Below are positions 56,389 through 64,000 of a DNA stretch of 64,000 nucleotides, piece after piece (within the stretch, counting starts at the first letter, position 1; the number at the start of each line of letters is the position of its first letter). The notes under the pieces are model-generated. The model ran no database searches and was not told the DNA's origin. It worked only from the letters and a program-made list of their open reading frames with translations. Source of the DNA: Trinickia diaoshuihuensis (GTDB lineage Bacteria; Pseudomonadota; Gammaproteobacteria; Burkholderiales; Burkholderiaceae); the NCBI RefSeq assembly GCF_003390925.1, contig NZ_QUBS01000075.1:1-64000 (forward strand), in the 5' to 3' direction. The position numbers and the translations under genes are program-made.

Positions 56389-57417
56389 ATGCTTACCTCA
56401 TTTTTTTCCCGCGCCCGCCACGCCGCTCGCTTGGCCGGCGCGTTTGCGGCCGCCTGCTTGATGGCGGCGGCCTCTCCCGCCGCACGCGCGAACGACGTCG
56501 TGATCCTCAATTCGGGCGAGGCCACGCTCTCGCTGATCGACCAAGCGACGCAGCAAGTGCTCGGCGGCAAGATCCCGACTGGCAAGGAGCCGCACCACTT
56601 GATGCTGGCCCCCGGCGGACGCTCGCTGATCGTGGCCGATTCGGTTTCGAACGATCTGATGTTCGTCGATCCGAAAACGGGCAAGCTGCAAAAGCGCCTC
56701 GAAAACATCGAAGATCCGTATCAACTCGGTTTTTCGCCGGATGGCAAATGGTTCGTGACGACGGGGCTGCGCCTCGATCGTCTCGACATCTATTCGTACG
56801 ATGCGAAGACGGACACGCCGACGCTCGTGAAACGCTTGCCGCTCGCGACGATGCCGAGCCACATGGCGTTTACGAAGGACAGCAAGACCGTGTTCGTCAC
56901 GCTGCAGGTCTCGGGGCAGGTCGCGGCCGTCGATCTCGCGACGCAGACGGTCAAATGGAAGATGAACGTCGGCGACACGCCGGCGGGCCTATGGCTCACG
57001 CCGGGTGAGAATTACCTGCTCGTGGGCATGACCGGCGAGGACGACGTCGCAGTCGTCGATTGGCGCAAGCAAAGCATCGTGAAACGGATTCAAACGGGCA
57101 AGGGCGCGCATAACTTCCGCTCGCTCGACGACGGCGTGCACGTGGCCGTGTCCAATCGCGTGGCCAGCACGATCAGCATCATCGACGAGAACACGCTGAC
57201 GAACGTCGGCGACATCACGGGCCTGCTGCCCGGTCCCGACGATATGGAACTGAGCGCCGACAAGCGTTATATGTGGGTAACGTTCCGCTTCGCCAAACAT
57301 GTCGGCATCATCGACATGGCGTCGCGCAAGCTCATCAAGACGATCGCGGTGGGCCGTTCGCCGCACGGCATCTTCTTTTACGACCGCGCGCCGGTGACGG
57401 CACCGAACGGCGCTTAA
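56389..57417 (+). CDS. Exported beta-propeller protein (YncE-like)
   Basis: A 342-residue protein with a signal peptide (about 1-35, ending AARA) and about seven propeller blades. Repeats look like LMLAPGGRSLIVADSVSNDLMFVDPKTGKL and AFTKDSKTVFVTLQVSGQVAAVDLATQTV, the YVTN/YncE pattern. Such proteins often bind partners or substrates without catalysis. First of four genes with 9-16 base gaps: propeller, sterol-desaturase-like, EI24, molybdopterin-binding. Confidence 0.88.
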   Translation: MLTSFFSRARHAARLAGAFAAACLMAAASPAARANDVVILNSGEATLSLIDQATQQVLGGKIPTGKEPHHLMLAPGGRSLIVADSVSNDLMFVDPKTGKLQKRLENIEDPYQLGFSPDGKWFVTTGLRLDRLDIYSYDAKTDTPTLVKRLPLATMPSHMAFTKDSKTVFVTLQVSGQVAAVDLATQTVKWKMNVGDTPAGLWLTPGENYLLVGMTGEDDVAVVDWRKQSIVKRIQTGKGAHNFRSLDDGVHVAVSNRVASTISIIDENTLTNVGDITGLLPGPDDMELSADKRYMWVTFRFAKHVGIIDMASRKLIKTIAVGRSPHGIFFYDRAPVTAPNGA

Positions 57418-57433
57418 GCGGGCGCCGCGACCT

Positions 57434-58429
57434 ATGCTGCATTGGATCGTTGCGTCGCTCGACGCACTCGTCTCGTCGCTGCAGACCTGGCTTTACGTCG
57501 ATGCCGTCCAGCCGCTGCTGTTCAAGTTCGGCTGGATGGACTACGACGAGGATACTTACGACGCGCTCTATCCCGTGCTCGTCGGCTTGCTCACGATCGT
57601 CGCGATGTACCTGCTGCTGCGCCCGCTCGAGGCCCTGCGGCCGGTCGAGCGATGGAGCGACCGCAAGGCGGTGCGCGTCGACGTGTTCTACACGTGGATT
57701 TCGAAGCTCGGGCTGTTCAATCTGTTTTTCTTCGTCGCGTTCCAGCCGATCTTCGATAAGACGCAGGTCTGGCTGCGCTATCACGGCATCGCGAATATCA
57801 ATCTCGACACGCTTTGGCCCGGCGTGACCTCTCAGCCGCTCATTGCGTTCGCGATCTATCTAGTCGTGCTCGATTTCGCCGGCTATTGGTACCACCGGTG
57901 GCAACATCGATTCGGCGTGTGGTGGGAGTTGCATGCCGTTCATCACAGTCAGCGGCAAATGTCGCTATGGTGCGACGATCGCAATCACTTGCTCGACGAC
58001 GTGCTGCAAGCCGCTTTTTTCGCCGCGATCGCGCTCGCGATCGGCATCGCGCCGACGCAATTCGTCGTGCTGACGGCGGTCACGAACTTCGCTCAAAGCG
58101 TGCAGCATGCCAATGCGCGGTTGCCGTTCGGGCCGGTGCTGGAGCGGTTGATCGTCAGTCCCACGTTCCATCGCCGGCACCACGCGGTCGGCTACGGGCA
58201 CGAGGGCACGGCGTACGGGTGCAACTTCGGCGTGCTGTTTCCGTGGTGGGATATGCTGTTCAAGACGGCATCGTGGAATCGGACGCTCGAACCGACCGGC
58301 ATCCGTCAGCAATATGAGGGTGAATCGTATGGAGAGGGGTTCGTCGCACAGCATTGGCTCGCACTCGTGCGTATCGCGCGGCGGCTCGGGTGGCGCCGCG
58401 GCGGCGGCGGAGGGCCGGCCGCGGCTTGA
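57434..58429 (+). CDS. Sterol desaturase / fatty-acid hydroxylase family membrane protein
   Basis: A 331-residue integral membrane protein. The di-iron histidine boxes are HRWQHR, HAVHHS and HRRHHAVGYGHEG, in the standard order. Four to five hydrophobic segments precede and separate them. Members hydroxylate or desaturate lipids using O2. It follows the propeller gene by 16 bases; a joint role at the membrane is possible. Confidence 0.92.
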   Translation: MLHWIVASLDALVSSLQTWLYVDAVQPLLFKFGWMDYDEDTYDALYPVLVGLLTIVAMYLLLRPLEALRPVERWSDRKAVRVDVFYTWISKLGLFNLFFFVAFQPIFDKTQVWLRYHGIANINLDTLWPGVTSQPLIAFAIYLVVLDFAGYWYHRWQHRFGVWWELHAVHHSQRQMSLWCDDRNHLLDDVLQAAFFAAIALAIGIAPTQFVVLTAVTNFAQSVQHANARLPFGPVLERLIVSPTFHRRHHAVGYGHEGTAYGCNFGVLFPWWDMLFKTASWNRTLEPTGIRQQYEGESYGEGFVAQHWLALVRIARRLGWRRGGGGGPAAA

Positions 58430-58441
58430 CGGGGCCCGCGC

Positions 58442-59254
58442 ATGAGCGCTTTTTTGCGATCGCTCGGAAAGGCCACGGCTAGCGTGCTTCATCCGCGCAT
58501 GCTTTGGCTGACATTTATGCCTTTCGTCGTCGCGGCGTTGGGGTGGGGCGTGTTCTTCTGGTTTTCGTGGCAGCCGCTCGTCGGCACCGCGCGTGCGTGG
58601 CTCGCCGATTCATGGTTCGGCGCTACGCTCGACCATGCCTTCGATTGGGTCGGGTTGAGCTCGCTGCATGCCGCGCTCGCGCCGTTTCTCGTCGTCGTGC
58701 TGTCCATTCCGCTGATCGTCACGACTGTCTTGCTGTTGATCGCGACGATCTCGATGCCGCTCGTCGTGCGGCATCTTTCGCAGCGCCGGTTCGCGGATCT
58801 CGAGCAACGCCGCGGCGGGACATGGTACGGCTCGCTCGTGCATTCGCTCGTGACGACGATCGTTTGCCTCGTGCTGTTCGTCGTGACGCTGCCGCTCTGG
58901 CTTTTTCCGCCGCTGTTTGCCGTCATTCCGCCGCTGCTTTGGGGTTGGCTGACCTACCGCGTCATGACCTATGACGCCCTGGCCCTGCATGCGAGCAGCG
59001 AGGAGCGGCGCGCGCTCATCCGGCGCCACCGCGGCCCCTTGTTCGCGATCGGCGTCGCGACCGGGCTGATGGGTACCGTGCCTACGTTGATATGGGCCTG
59101 GTCCGTCTGGCTCGTCGTACTGTTTCCGGTGATCACTGCCGCCACGATTTGGATCTATGCGTTTATCCTCGTGTTTTCGGCGCTTTGGTTCGGCCACTAT
59201 TGTCTCGACGCGTTGCGGCGTCTGCGTGCCGACGAGGCGCTTCCATCCATGTGA
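58442..59254 (+). CDS. EI24 domain membrane protein (CysZ-like)
   Basis: A 270-residue inner-membrane protein with about six hydrophobic segments, beginning SFLRSLGKATASVLHPRMLWLTFMPF, with the typical LEQRRGGTWYGSLVHSLVTT segment and W-rich loops of the EI24/CysZ family. Some members transport sulfate; function here is not assigned. Third gene of the operon. Confidence 0.87.
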   Translation: MSAFLRSLGKATASVLHPRMLWLTFMPFVVAALGWGVFFWFSWQPLVGTARAWLADSWFGATLDHAFDWVGLSSLHAALAPFLVVVLSIPLIVTTVLLLIATISMPLVVRHLSQRRFADLEQRRGGTWYGSLVHSLVTTIVCLVLFVVTLPLWLFPPLFAVIPPLLWGWLTYRVMTYDALALHASSEERRALIRRHRGPLFAIGVATGLMGTVPTLIWAWSVWLVVLFPVITAATIWIYAFILVFSALWFGHYCLDALRRLRADEALPSM

Positions 59255-59263
59255 GGGCGGTCT

Positions 59264-60088
59264 ATGGCATTCGGGGTGATCATTATCGGGGATGAGATTC
59301 TTTCGGGGCGGCGCGTCGACAAGCACCTGCCGAAAGTCATCGAATTGCTCAATGCGCGCGGCCTCGCGCTGGCTTGGGCCGAATACGTCGGCGACGATCC
59401 CGAGCGCATCACGGCCACGCTAAAGCGCACCTTCGCGTCCGGCGACATCGTATTCTCGACCGGCGGGATCGGCGCCACGCCCGACGACCATACGCGTCAG
59501 TGCGCGGCTCAAGCGCTGGGCACGCCGCTCGAGCTTCATCCCGAAGCGGCCGAATTGATCCGGGCTCGGATTCGCGAAATGCATGCCGCCTCGAGCGGAT
59601 CCAATGCGCCGGAGCCGATCGACTTCGAGGCGCCGGAGAACCTTCATCGTTTGAACATGGGCGTGTTCCCACGCGGCGCGGCGATCATTCCGAACGGCTA
59701 TAACAAGATTCCGGGGTTCTCGGTCGGCGATCATCACTTCGTACCAGGCTTTCCCGTCATGGCGTGGCCGATGATCGAATGGGTACTCGACACGAAATAC
59801 GCGCATCTGCATCATGCGGTGGCGCATGCCGAGCGCTCGCTCTATGTCTTCGAGCTGATGGAGTCGACGCTTACGCCGCTCATGGAAAAAATCGAGGCCG
59901 ACTTCCCGGGCGTGCGCGTCTTCAGTCTGCCGAGCGTCGGCGATACGGAGCGCGGCGGCGTTTTCGTGCGGCGGCACATCGACCTGGGCGTCAAGGGCGA
60001 GCCGGAGGCGGTCGCCGCCGCGTTCGTCAAGCTGAGGGAAGGCGTGCATCTGCTCGGCGGCGACATCGTCGAGCCGGAAGCGGGCTGA
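59264..60088 (+). CDS. Molybdopterin-binding (MoCF/CinA N-terminal) protein
   Basis: A 274-residue cytosolic protein with the MoCF-BD fold: GDEILSGRRVDKHLPKVIELL, AEYVGDDPERI and FSTGGIGATPDDHTRQ. It matches the N-terminal domain of CinA without the C-terminal deamidase part. Related proteins bind molybdopterin; for CinA-type proteins pyridine-nucleotide chemistry has been reported. Last gene of the four-gene run. Confidence 0.9.
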   Translation: MAFGVIIIGDEILSGRRVDKHLPKVIELLNARGLALAWAEYVGDDPERITATLKRTFASGDIVFSTGGIGATPDDHTRQCAAQALGTPLELHPEAAELIRARIREMHAASSGSNAPEPIDFEAPENLHRLNMGVFPRGAAIIPNGYNKIPGFSVGDHHFVPGFPVMAWPMIEWVLDTKYAHLHHAVAHAERSLYVFELMESTLTPLMEKIEADFPGVRVFSLPSVGDTERGGVFVRRHIDLGVKGEPEAVAAAFVKLREGVHLLGGDIVEPEAG

Positions 60089-60197
60089 TTCTGCACGGGA
60101 CGCTCATTCGAGGCGCCCCTTTGCCCTTCCATCTAGCCCGTCGTCCCAAACCGTTCGTTTTCTCGGCCTAACGGGCTATTTGCCCGGAAATCGGTCC

Positions 60198-60228
60198 GAG
60201 ACCACTTCTCACTCCCGCTTCTGGTCTC
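60198..60228. repeat. Inverted repeat between convergent genes
   Basis: GAGACCA and TGGTCTC, 17 bases apart, in the 182-base gap between the molybdopterin-binding and rhodanese genes. Possibly a bidirectional hairpin; no T-run. Confidence 0.35.
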
Positions 60229-60270
60229 CGGTCGCTGTACGCCGCGGGCGACCGCGTACGGGCACGGGAG

Positions 60271-60738
60271 TTACGCCCCGATCCACGGCAATCCGCGGAA
60301 GCACCACCCCGTGACGGTCTTGCGGTGGCCGTTGCCGTCCTTGTCGCCTTCGAACCCTTCCAAAAGATCGTAGGCGCCTTGGTAGCCGGCTTGGGCCGCC
60401 GCCGCGGCCGCCAGTTTCGACCGTGCCGCGCTACGGCACAGGAACAGCACCGGCGTGTCGGTCGAAGGCACTGCCTGCTTCAATTGATCGAGGAACTCGG
60501 CATTGGGCACCCCGCCCGGATAGCGCGTCCATTCGATGTGCACATACTGGCCGTCCCCGACGAGCGGGCGGCCCACCCAGTCGAGTTCCGCGCGCGTGCG
60601 GACATCGACGAGACGGGCGCGAGAATCCAATTGCAACAGCTCGAAGGCTTCGCCGGGCGTCACGGCGCCGGCATAGGGCAATTGGTGCTCGGCGCGGCGC
60701 GCGCCTGCCTGCTTGAAGATTTGGTCTAGCGAACTCAT
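60271..60738 (-). CDS. Rhodanese-domain protein
   Basis: A 155-residue single-domain rhodanese. The active-site loop is LFLCRSAARS with catalytic Cys, preceded by ARLVDVRTRAELDWVG. It could transfer sulfur or act as a carrier; the acceptor is unknown. Its start region faces the glnA promoter region. Confidence 0.93.
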   Translation of the reverse strand: MSSLDQIFKQAGARRAEHQLPYAGAVTPGEAFELLQLDSRARLVDVRTRAELDWVGRPLVGDGQYVHIEWTRYPGGVPNAEFLDQLKQAVPSTDTPVLFLCRSAARSKLAAAAAAQAGYQGAYDLLEGFEGDKDGNGHRKTVTGWCFRGLPWIGA

Positions 60739-60903
60739 GGCCCATCGTCTCCTTATTCTGAAACGAACATTCTAGCCCTCCTGGCCGGCAACCGCGTTCC
60801 AAACGACGACGCACTTCGATGTTCGACCAAACGCCCGAATTCGGTGCTTTTTTCGCTTGCATGCACCACAATGGGTGTTCCGGCCAGCCGCTTGCACTGA
60901 ATT

Positions 60904-60920
60904 GGCACTCAAATGGTGCA
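60904..60920. promoter_or_regulatory. NtrC-binding site upstream of glnA
   Basis: GGCACTCAAATGGTGCA matches the NtrC consensus TGCACYWNNNWRGTGCA at 15 of 17 positions. Its centre lies about 147 bp upstream of the predicted sigma-54 start, a typical enhancer distance. A looser site (TGCACCACAATGGGTGT) begins at 60862. Confidence 0.75.
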
Positions 60921-61032
60921 TCCGGAGGCCGCATCGCGGCGCGCTCCGTTCAGTACGGTGCGTAACCGGTTCCGGCGCGGGGCGCGGCCAGACAAGGCAG
61001 CCCCCGATATGCGGAACACTCCGTATTCCGCT

Positions 61033-61048
61033 TGGCACGGAAGCTGCT
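61033..61048 (+). promoter_or_regulatory. Sigma-54 promoter of glnA
   Basis: TGGCACG-GAAG-CTGCT fits the -24/-12 consensus TGGCACG-N4-TTGCW with one difference, and keeps GG-N10-GC. Transcription should start near 61059, leaving an 85-base leader. Confidence 0.85.
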
Positions 61049-61143
61049 CTTACCCGCGGCGATCGCTTGCAAGACCAGCTTCGGCGTCCGAACCGAAGTG
61101 AAGAAAGCGAAGAACCGCCGAACCTATCAATGGAGAAGAGGAT

Positions 61144-62559
61144 ATGAGTAAATCCGTGGCCGACGTCATGCAGCTCGTGAAGGACGAGGACGTCAAGTTT
61201 GTCGACTTTCGCTTCACCGATACGCGCGGCAAGGAGCAGCACGTCTCGGTGCCGCTGTCGGCGTTCGACGAAGACAAGTTCGAGAGCGGCCATGCGTTCG
61301 ACGGTTCCTCGATTGCCGGCTGGAAGGGTATCGAAGCCTCGGACATGCTGCTCATGCCTGATCCCAACACGGCCTTCATCGATCCGTTCTATGAAGAGCC
61401 GACGCTCGTGATGAGCTGCGACGTCGTCGAACCGGCGGACGGCAAGGGCTATGAACGCGATCCGCGCTCGCTCGCCAAGCGCGCGGAAGCCTACCTGAAG
61501 AGCACGGGCCTGGGCGACACGGCCTTCTTCGGTCCGGAACCCGAGTTCTTCATTTTCGACTCGGTTCAGTGGAACACGGACATGTCGGGCTGCTTCGTGA
61601 AGATCGGTTCCGAAGAAGCGCCGTGGTCGTCGAGCAAGGAATTCGAAGGCGGCAACACAGGTCACCGTCCGGGCACGAAGGGCGGCTACTTCCCGGTCGC
61701 CCCGGTGGATACGTTCCAAGACATGCGCTCGGAAATGTGTCTGCTGCTCGAACAGATCGGCATTCCGGTCGAAGTGCATCACCACGAAGTGGCGGGCCAA
61801 GGTCAAAACGAAATCGGCACGAAGTTCTCGACCCTCGTGCAACGCGCCGACTGGACGCAGCAACTGAAGTACATCGTTCATAACGTCGCGCACACGTACG
61901 GCAAGACGGCGACGTTCATGCCGAAGCCCGTCGTCGGCGACAACGGCTCGGGCATGCACGTTCACCAGTCGATCTGGAAGGACGGCCAGAACCTGTTCGC
62001 GGGCAACGGCTACGCGGGCCTGTCCGAATTCGCGTTGTTCTACATCGGCGGCATCATCAAGCACGCTCGCGCGCTGAACGCCATCACGAACCCGACGACG
62101 AACTCGTACAAGCGTCTCGTGCCGCACTTCGAAGCACCGGTCAAGCTCGCTTACTCGGCGCGCAACCGTTCGGCCTCGATCCGTATTCCGCACGTGAGCA
62201 ATCCGAAGGGCCGCCGTATCGAAACGCGCTTCCCGGATCCGATGGCCAACCCGTACCTGTGCTTCTCGGCGCTGATGATGGCCGGTTTGGACGGCGTGCA
62301 GAACAAGATCCATCCGGGCGAAGCCGCCGACAAGAACCTGTACGATCTGCCGCCCGAAGAGGACGCGAAGATCCCGACGGTTTGCGCGGGCCTGGACCAA
62401 GCGCTGGACGCGCTCGACAAGGATCGCGAGTTCTTGACGCGCGGCGGTGTGTTCACCGACGGCATGCTCGACGCCTACCTCGAACTGAAAGAAGGCGAGC
62501 TGCAACGCCTGCGTATGACGACGCACCCGATCGAGTTCGAGATGTACTACTCGCTGTAA
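61144..62559 (+). CDS. glnA: Glutamine synthetase type I
   Basis: A 471-residue enzyme forming glutamine from glutamate, ammonia and ATP, a dodecamer in the cytosol. Visible are [17 protein letters not shown], the signature [27 protein letters not shown], the ATP motif [20 protein letters not shown] and [10 protein letters not shown]. The adenylylation Tyr lies in [10 protein letters not shown] (about residue 400). First gene of glnA-glnL-glnG. Controlled by the sigma-54 promoter upstream and partly terminated before glnL. Confidence 0.98.
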   Translation: MSKSVADVMQLVKDEDVKFVDFRFTDTRGKEQHVSVPLSAFDEDKFESGHAFDGSSIAGWKGIEASDMLLMPDPNTAFIDPFYEEPTLVMSCDVVEPADGKGYERDPRSLAKRAEAYLKSTGLGDTAFFGPEPEFFIFDSVQWNTDMSGCFVKIGSEEAPWSSSKEFEGGNTGHRPGTKGGYFPVAPVDTFQDMRSEMCLLLEQIGIPVEVHHHEVAGQGQNEIGTKFSTLVQRADWTQQLKYIVHNVAHTYGKTATFMPKPVVGDNGSGMHVHQSIWKDGQNLFAGNGYAGLSEFALFYIGGIIKHARALNAITNPTTNSYKRLVPHFEAPVKLAYSARNRSASIRIPHVSNPKGRRIETRFPDPMANPYLCFSALMMAGLDGVQNKIHPGEAADKNLYDLPPEEDAKIPTVCAGLDQALDALDKDREFLTRGGVFTDGMLDAYLELKEGELQRLRMTTHPIEFEMYYSL

Positions 62560-62665
62560 GCGGCGCGATGCGCTTCGTCCTTTGTCGTCGGCGAAGCGCT
62601 CGTGAAGCGGGGGTTCGTTCACGGATGGAACGTTGCGACGAGAACGCACCCCGATCGGTCTCGAA

Positions 62666-62689
62666 GGGACGGCGGTGCCGTCCCTTTTT
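62666..62689 (+). terminator. Intrinsic terminator between glnA and glnL
   Basis: GGGACGGC-GGT-GCCGTCCC followed by five T: a perfect 8-bp stem with a tight loop. It should let glnA be made in excess of glnLG. Confidence 0.92.
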
Positions 62690-62706
62690 CGTTCGTTGAG
62701 TCGACG

Positions 62707-63849
62707 ATGGTGCTTAGGAATTTGATGAAAGCGAAAACGGGCCAGGCCGAGCCGCTATCCAACGATAAGGCGCTCGCGCAGTCGGGCCTGCTGCCGGGGC
62801 TGGAGGCATTGCCCACGGTCGCGTTCGTGCTCGAAAAGCGCACGTTGCGCGTCGCATTCGCGAATCCCTCCGCCGAGTCGATGCTGGATCTATCGCGCCG
62901 GCAGCTCATGCAAATGTCGTGGCCCGAGTTGTTCGCGAACGGCGAGGAACTCGTCGTGACGATCGCCGCGATCGCCGAACATCGCTTTCACGCGACGCAC
63001 CTGGATGCCGTGCTCGAGCGTCCGGGGCGGGAGCCGCTGCACGTCCACGTCGTCGTCGGCTTTCTCGAAAGCGCGCCCGATTACGTACTGCTCGAGTTGT
63101 TCGAGAACGAGCGGCATTTGCGTACGGATCGGGAAGAGCGCATTCACGACCTGTCGGTCGCCAACAAGCAATTGATCCGTAATCTCGCGCACGAGATCAA
63201 AAACCCGTTAGGCGGCATTCGCGGCGCCGCGCAACTGCTCGAGTTCGAACTGGGCGTGCGCGAAAGACAGGAGCTGCGCGAATACACGCAGGTGATCGTC
63301 AAGGAATCGGATCGTCTGCAGACACTCGTCGATCGCTTGCTCGAGCCGCACCGTCATCCGCACGTGGTGGGCGACGTCAACGTTCACGAAGTGTGCGAGC
63401 GCGTGCGGGCCGTGATCCTCGCGGAATTCCCGCGCGGCTTGACGATCGAGCGCGACTACGACGTCAGCGTGCCCGACTTGCGCGGCGATAAGGAGCAATT
63501 GATTCAAGCGCTGCTCAATATCGTGCGCAATGCGGCGCAGGCGCTGCGCGAACGAATCGGGCAGGGCGATGCGCGTATTGCATTGCGCACGCGGGTCGCG
63601 CGCAAGGTGACGATCTCCAAGCGCCTGTTCAAATTGGCATTGGACTTGCGAGTGATCGACAACGGGCCCGGGATTCCCGAGGAAATCCGCGATCGTATTT
63701 TTTATCCACTGGTGTCCGGCCGCGAAGACGGCAGCGGCCTCGGTTTGACGCTCGCACAGACGTTCGTGCAGCAGCACGACGGTTTGATCGAGGTCGAGAG
63801 CCGCCCCGGACACACCGAGTTTCAGATTTTGTTGCCGCTCGTCAATTGA
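62707..63849 (+). CDS. glnL: Nitrogen regulation histidine kinase NtrB
   Basis: A 380-residue cytosolic kinase/phosphatase: PAS domain (about 20-130: LPTVAFVLEKRTLRVAFANPSAESMLDLS), H-box LAHEIKNPLGGIRGAAQLL, N-box LLNIVRNAAQAL, G1 DNGPGIPEEI and G2 GSGLGLTLAQTF. Under nitrogen limitation it phosphorylates NtrC; with PII it does the reverse. ATG 62707 follows the terminator by 17 bases. Its stop lies 13 bases before glnG. Confidence 0.95.
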   Translation: MVLRNLMKAKTGQAEPLSNDKALAQSGLLPGLEALPTVAFVLEKRTLRVAFANPSAESMLDLSRRQLMQMSWPELFANGEELVVTIAAIAEHRFHATHLDAVLERPGREPLHVHVVVGFLESAPDYVLLELFENERHLRTDREERIHDLSVANKQLIRNLAHEIKNPLGGIRGAAQLLEFELGVRERQELREYTQVIVKESDRLQTLVDRLLEPHRHPHVVGDVNVHEVCERVRAVILAEFPRGLTIERDYDVSVPDLRGDKEQLIQALLNIVRNAAQALRERIGQGDARIALRTRVARKVTISKRLFKLALDLRVIDNGPGIPEEIRDRIFYPLVSGREDGSGLGLTLAQTFVQQHDGLIEVESRPGHTEFQILLPLVN

Positions 63850-63862
63850 TAAGACCCACTCC

Positions 63863-64000
63863 ATGAAGCCGATCTGGATAGTAGACGACGACCAATCGAT
63901 CCGTTGGGTGCTCGAGAAAGCGCTGGCCCGCGAGAACTTCCCGACGCGCAGCTTTGCCAACGTGCGCGAGGCGCTTGCCGCGCTCGAGCATGAAAGCCCT
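63863..64000 (+). CDS. glnG: Nitrogen regulation response regulator NtrC (5' part)
   Basis: The first 46 codons, running off the window: MKPIWIVDDDQSIRWVLEKALAREN, the receiver start with the acidic pair of NtrC. The AAA+ and HTH domains lie outside. Its expected targets include the glnA promoter at 61033. Confidence 0.93.
   Translation, partial: MKPIWIVDDDQSIRWVLEKALARENFPTRSFANVREALAALEHESP

Larger units (their letters stand above)
60739..61143. other. glnA upstream control region
   Basis: 405 bases without a gene. It carries the NtrC site(s), the sigma-54 promoter and the glnA ribosome-binding site (GGAGAAGAGG). No housekeeping promoter is obvious, though one is usual at glnA. Confidence 0.7.

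Noticed and set aside
60772-62649. 625-codon minus-strand frame over glnA
   Set aside because: Shadow of glnA codon bias; it would also run through the sigma-54 promoter.

Overview
The window is high-GC DNA from a betaproteobacterium. It most resembles Burkholderiaceae sensu lato (Burkholderia, Paraburkholderia, Trinickia and relatives). The evidence is a glnA-glnL-glnG nitrogen block, a porin with a TTG start, a GcvA-type LysR next to a metabolite:H+ symporter, a FinO/ProQ-domain RNA chaperone, DUF3579 and YggX. About 57 protein-coding loci are supported. No rRNA, tRNA, insertion sequence or CRISPR array is visible.

Layout. 1-4400: a glycine-zipper envelope protein (cut by the window edge), an ATPase behind an AT-rich operator-like region, a lipoprotein, a TrhA/hemolysin III membrane protein and a secreted hydrolase. 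4400-9500: an orphan LivK-type binding protein, LysR plus MHS transporter, and two unknown proteins. 9500-12800: the formaldehyde-detoxification pair frmR-frmA with a clear FrmR/RcnR-type operator, a LysR gene broken by one amber codon, and a SnoaL-like protein. 12800-14240: a secreted chitinase. 14540-17790: the most unusual block, the remains of a trans-AT polyketide beta-branching cassette (truncated PfaD enoyl reductase, frameshifted PksH-type ECH1, intact PksI-type ECH2, intact AcpK-type ACP, methyltransferase). The HMG synthase and decarboxylating ketosynthase that should accompany it are absent. 18190-21370: a 7TM-type histidine kinase, a hotdog thioesterase and an unusual receiver protein, possibly an acyl-signal-sensing locus. 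21600-27100: a complete sugar ABC importer, then an orphan sugar-binding protein divergent from a LacI-family regulator with a palindromic operator between them.

27200-32400: ProQ-like protein, YidB, a ComEA-like HhH protein, a periplasmic aldose epimerase, a DUF3820 protein and a Tat-exported glycoside hydrolase. 32400-37100: an operon of TonB receptor, YfiR-like protein and CHASE8-GGDEF-EAL protein (a c-di-GMP module). 37100-46500: a phosphoesterase, an APC transporter, an NMT1-type ABC importer, a TctE/TctD-like two-component pair and a porin. 46500-50400: a chemoreceptor, DUF3579, a GST, a small conserved protein and a YfcE phosphodiesterase. 50400-60100: yggX, argA divergent from hrpA, and a four-gene operon (beta-propeller, sterol-desaturase-like, EI24, molybdopterin-binding). 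60270-64000: a rhodanese and glnA-glnL-glnG, with a sigma-54 promoter, an NtrC site and a terminator between glnA and glnL.

Direct sequence evidence of gene decay (amber codon at 11653, stop at 14556, frameshift near 15086) is confined to 11-15.8 kb, so that segment looks like an eroding accessory region in an otherwise orderly chromosome. All assignments come from reading motifs by eye; no database search was run.
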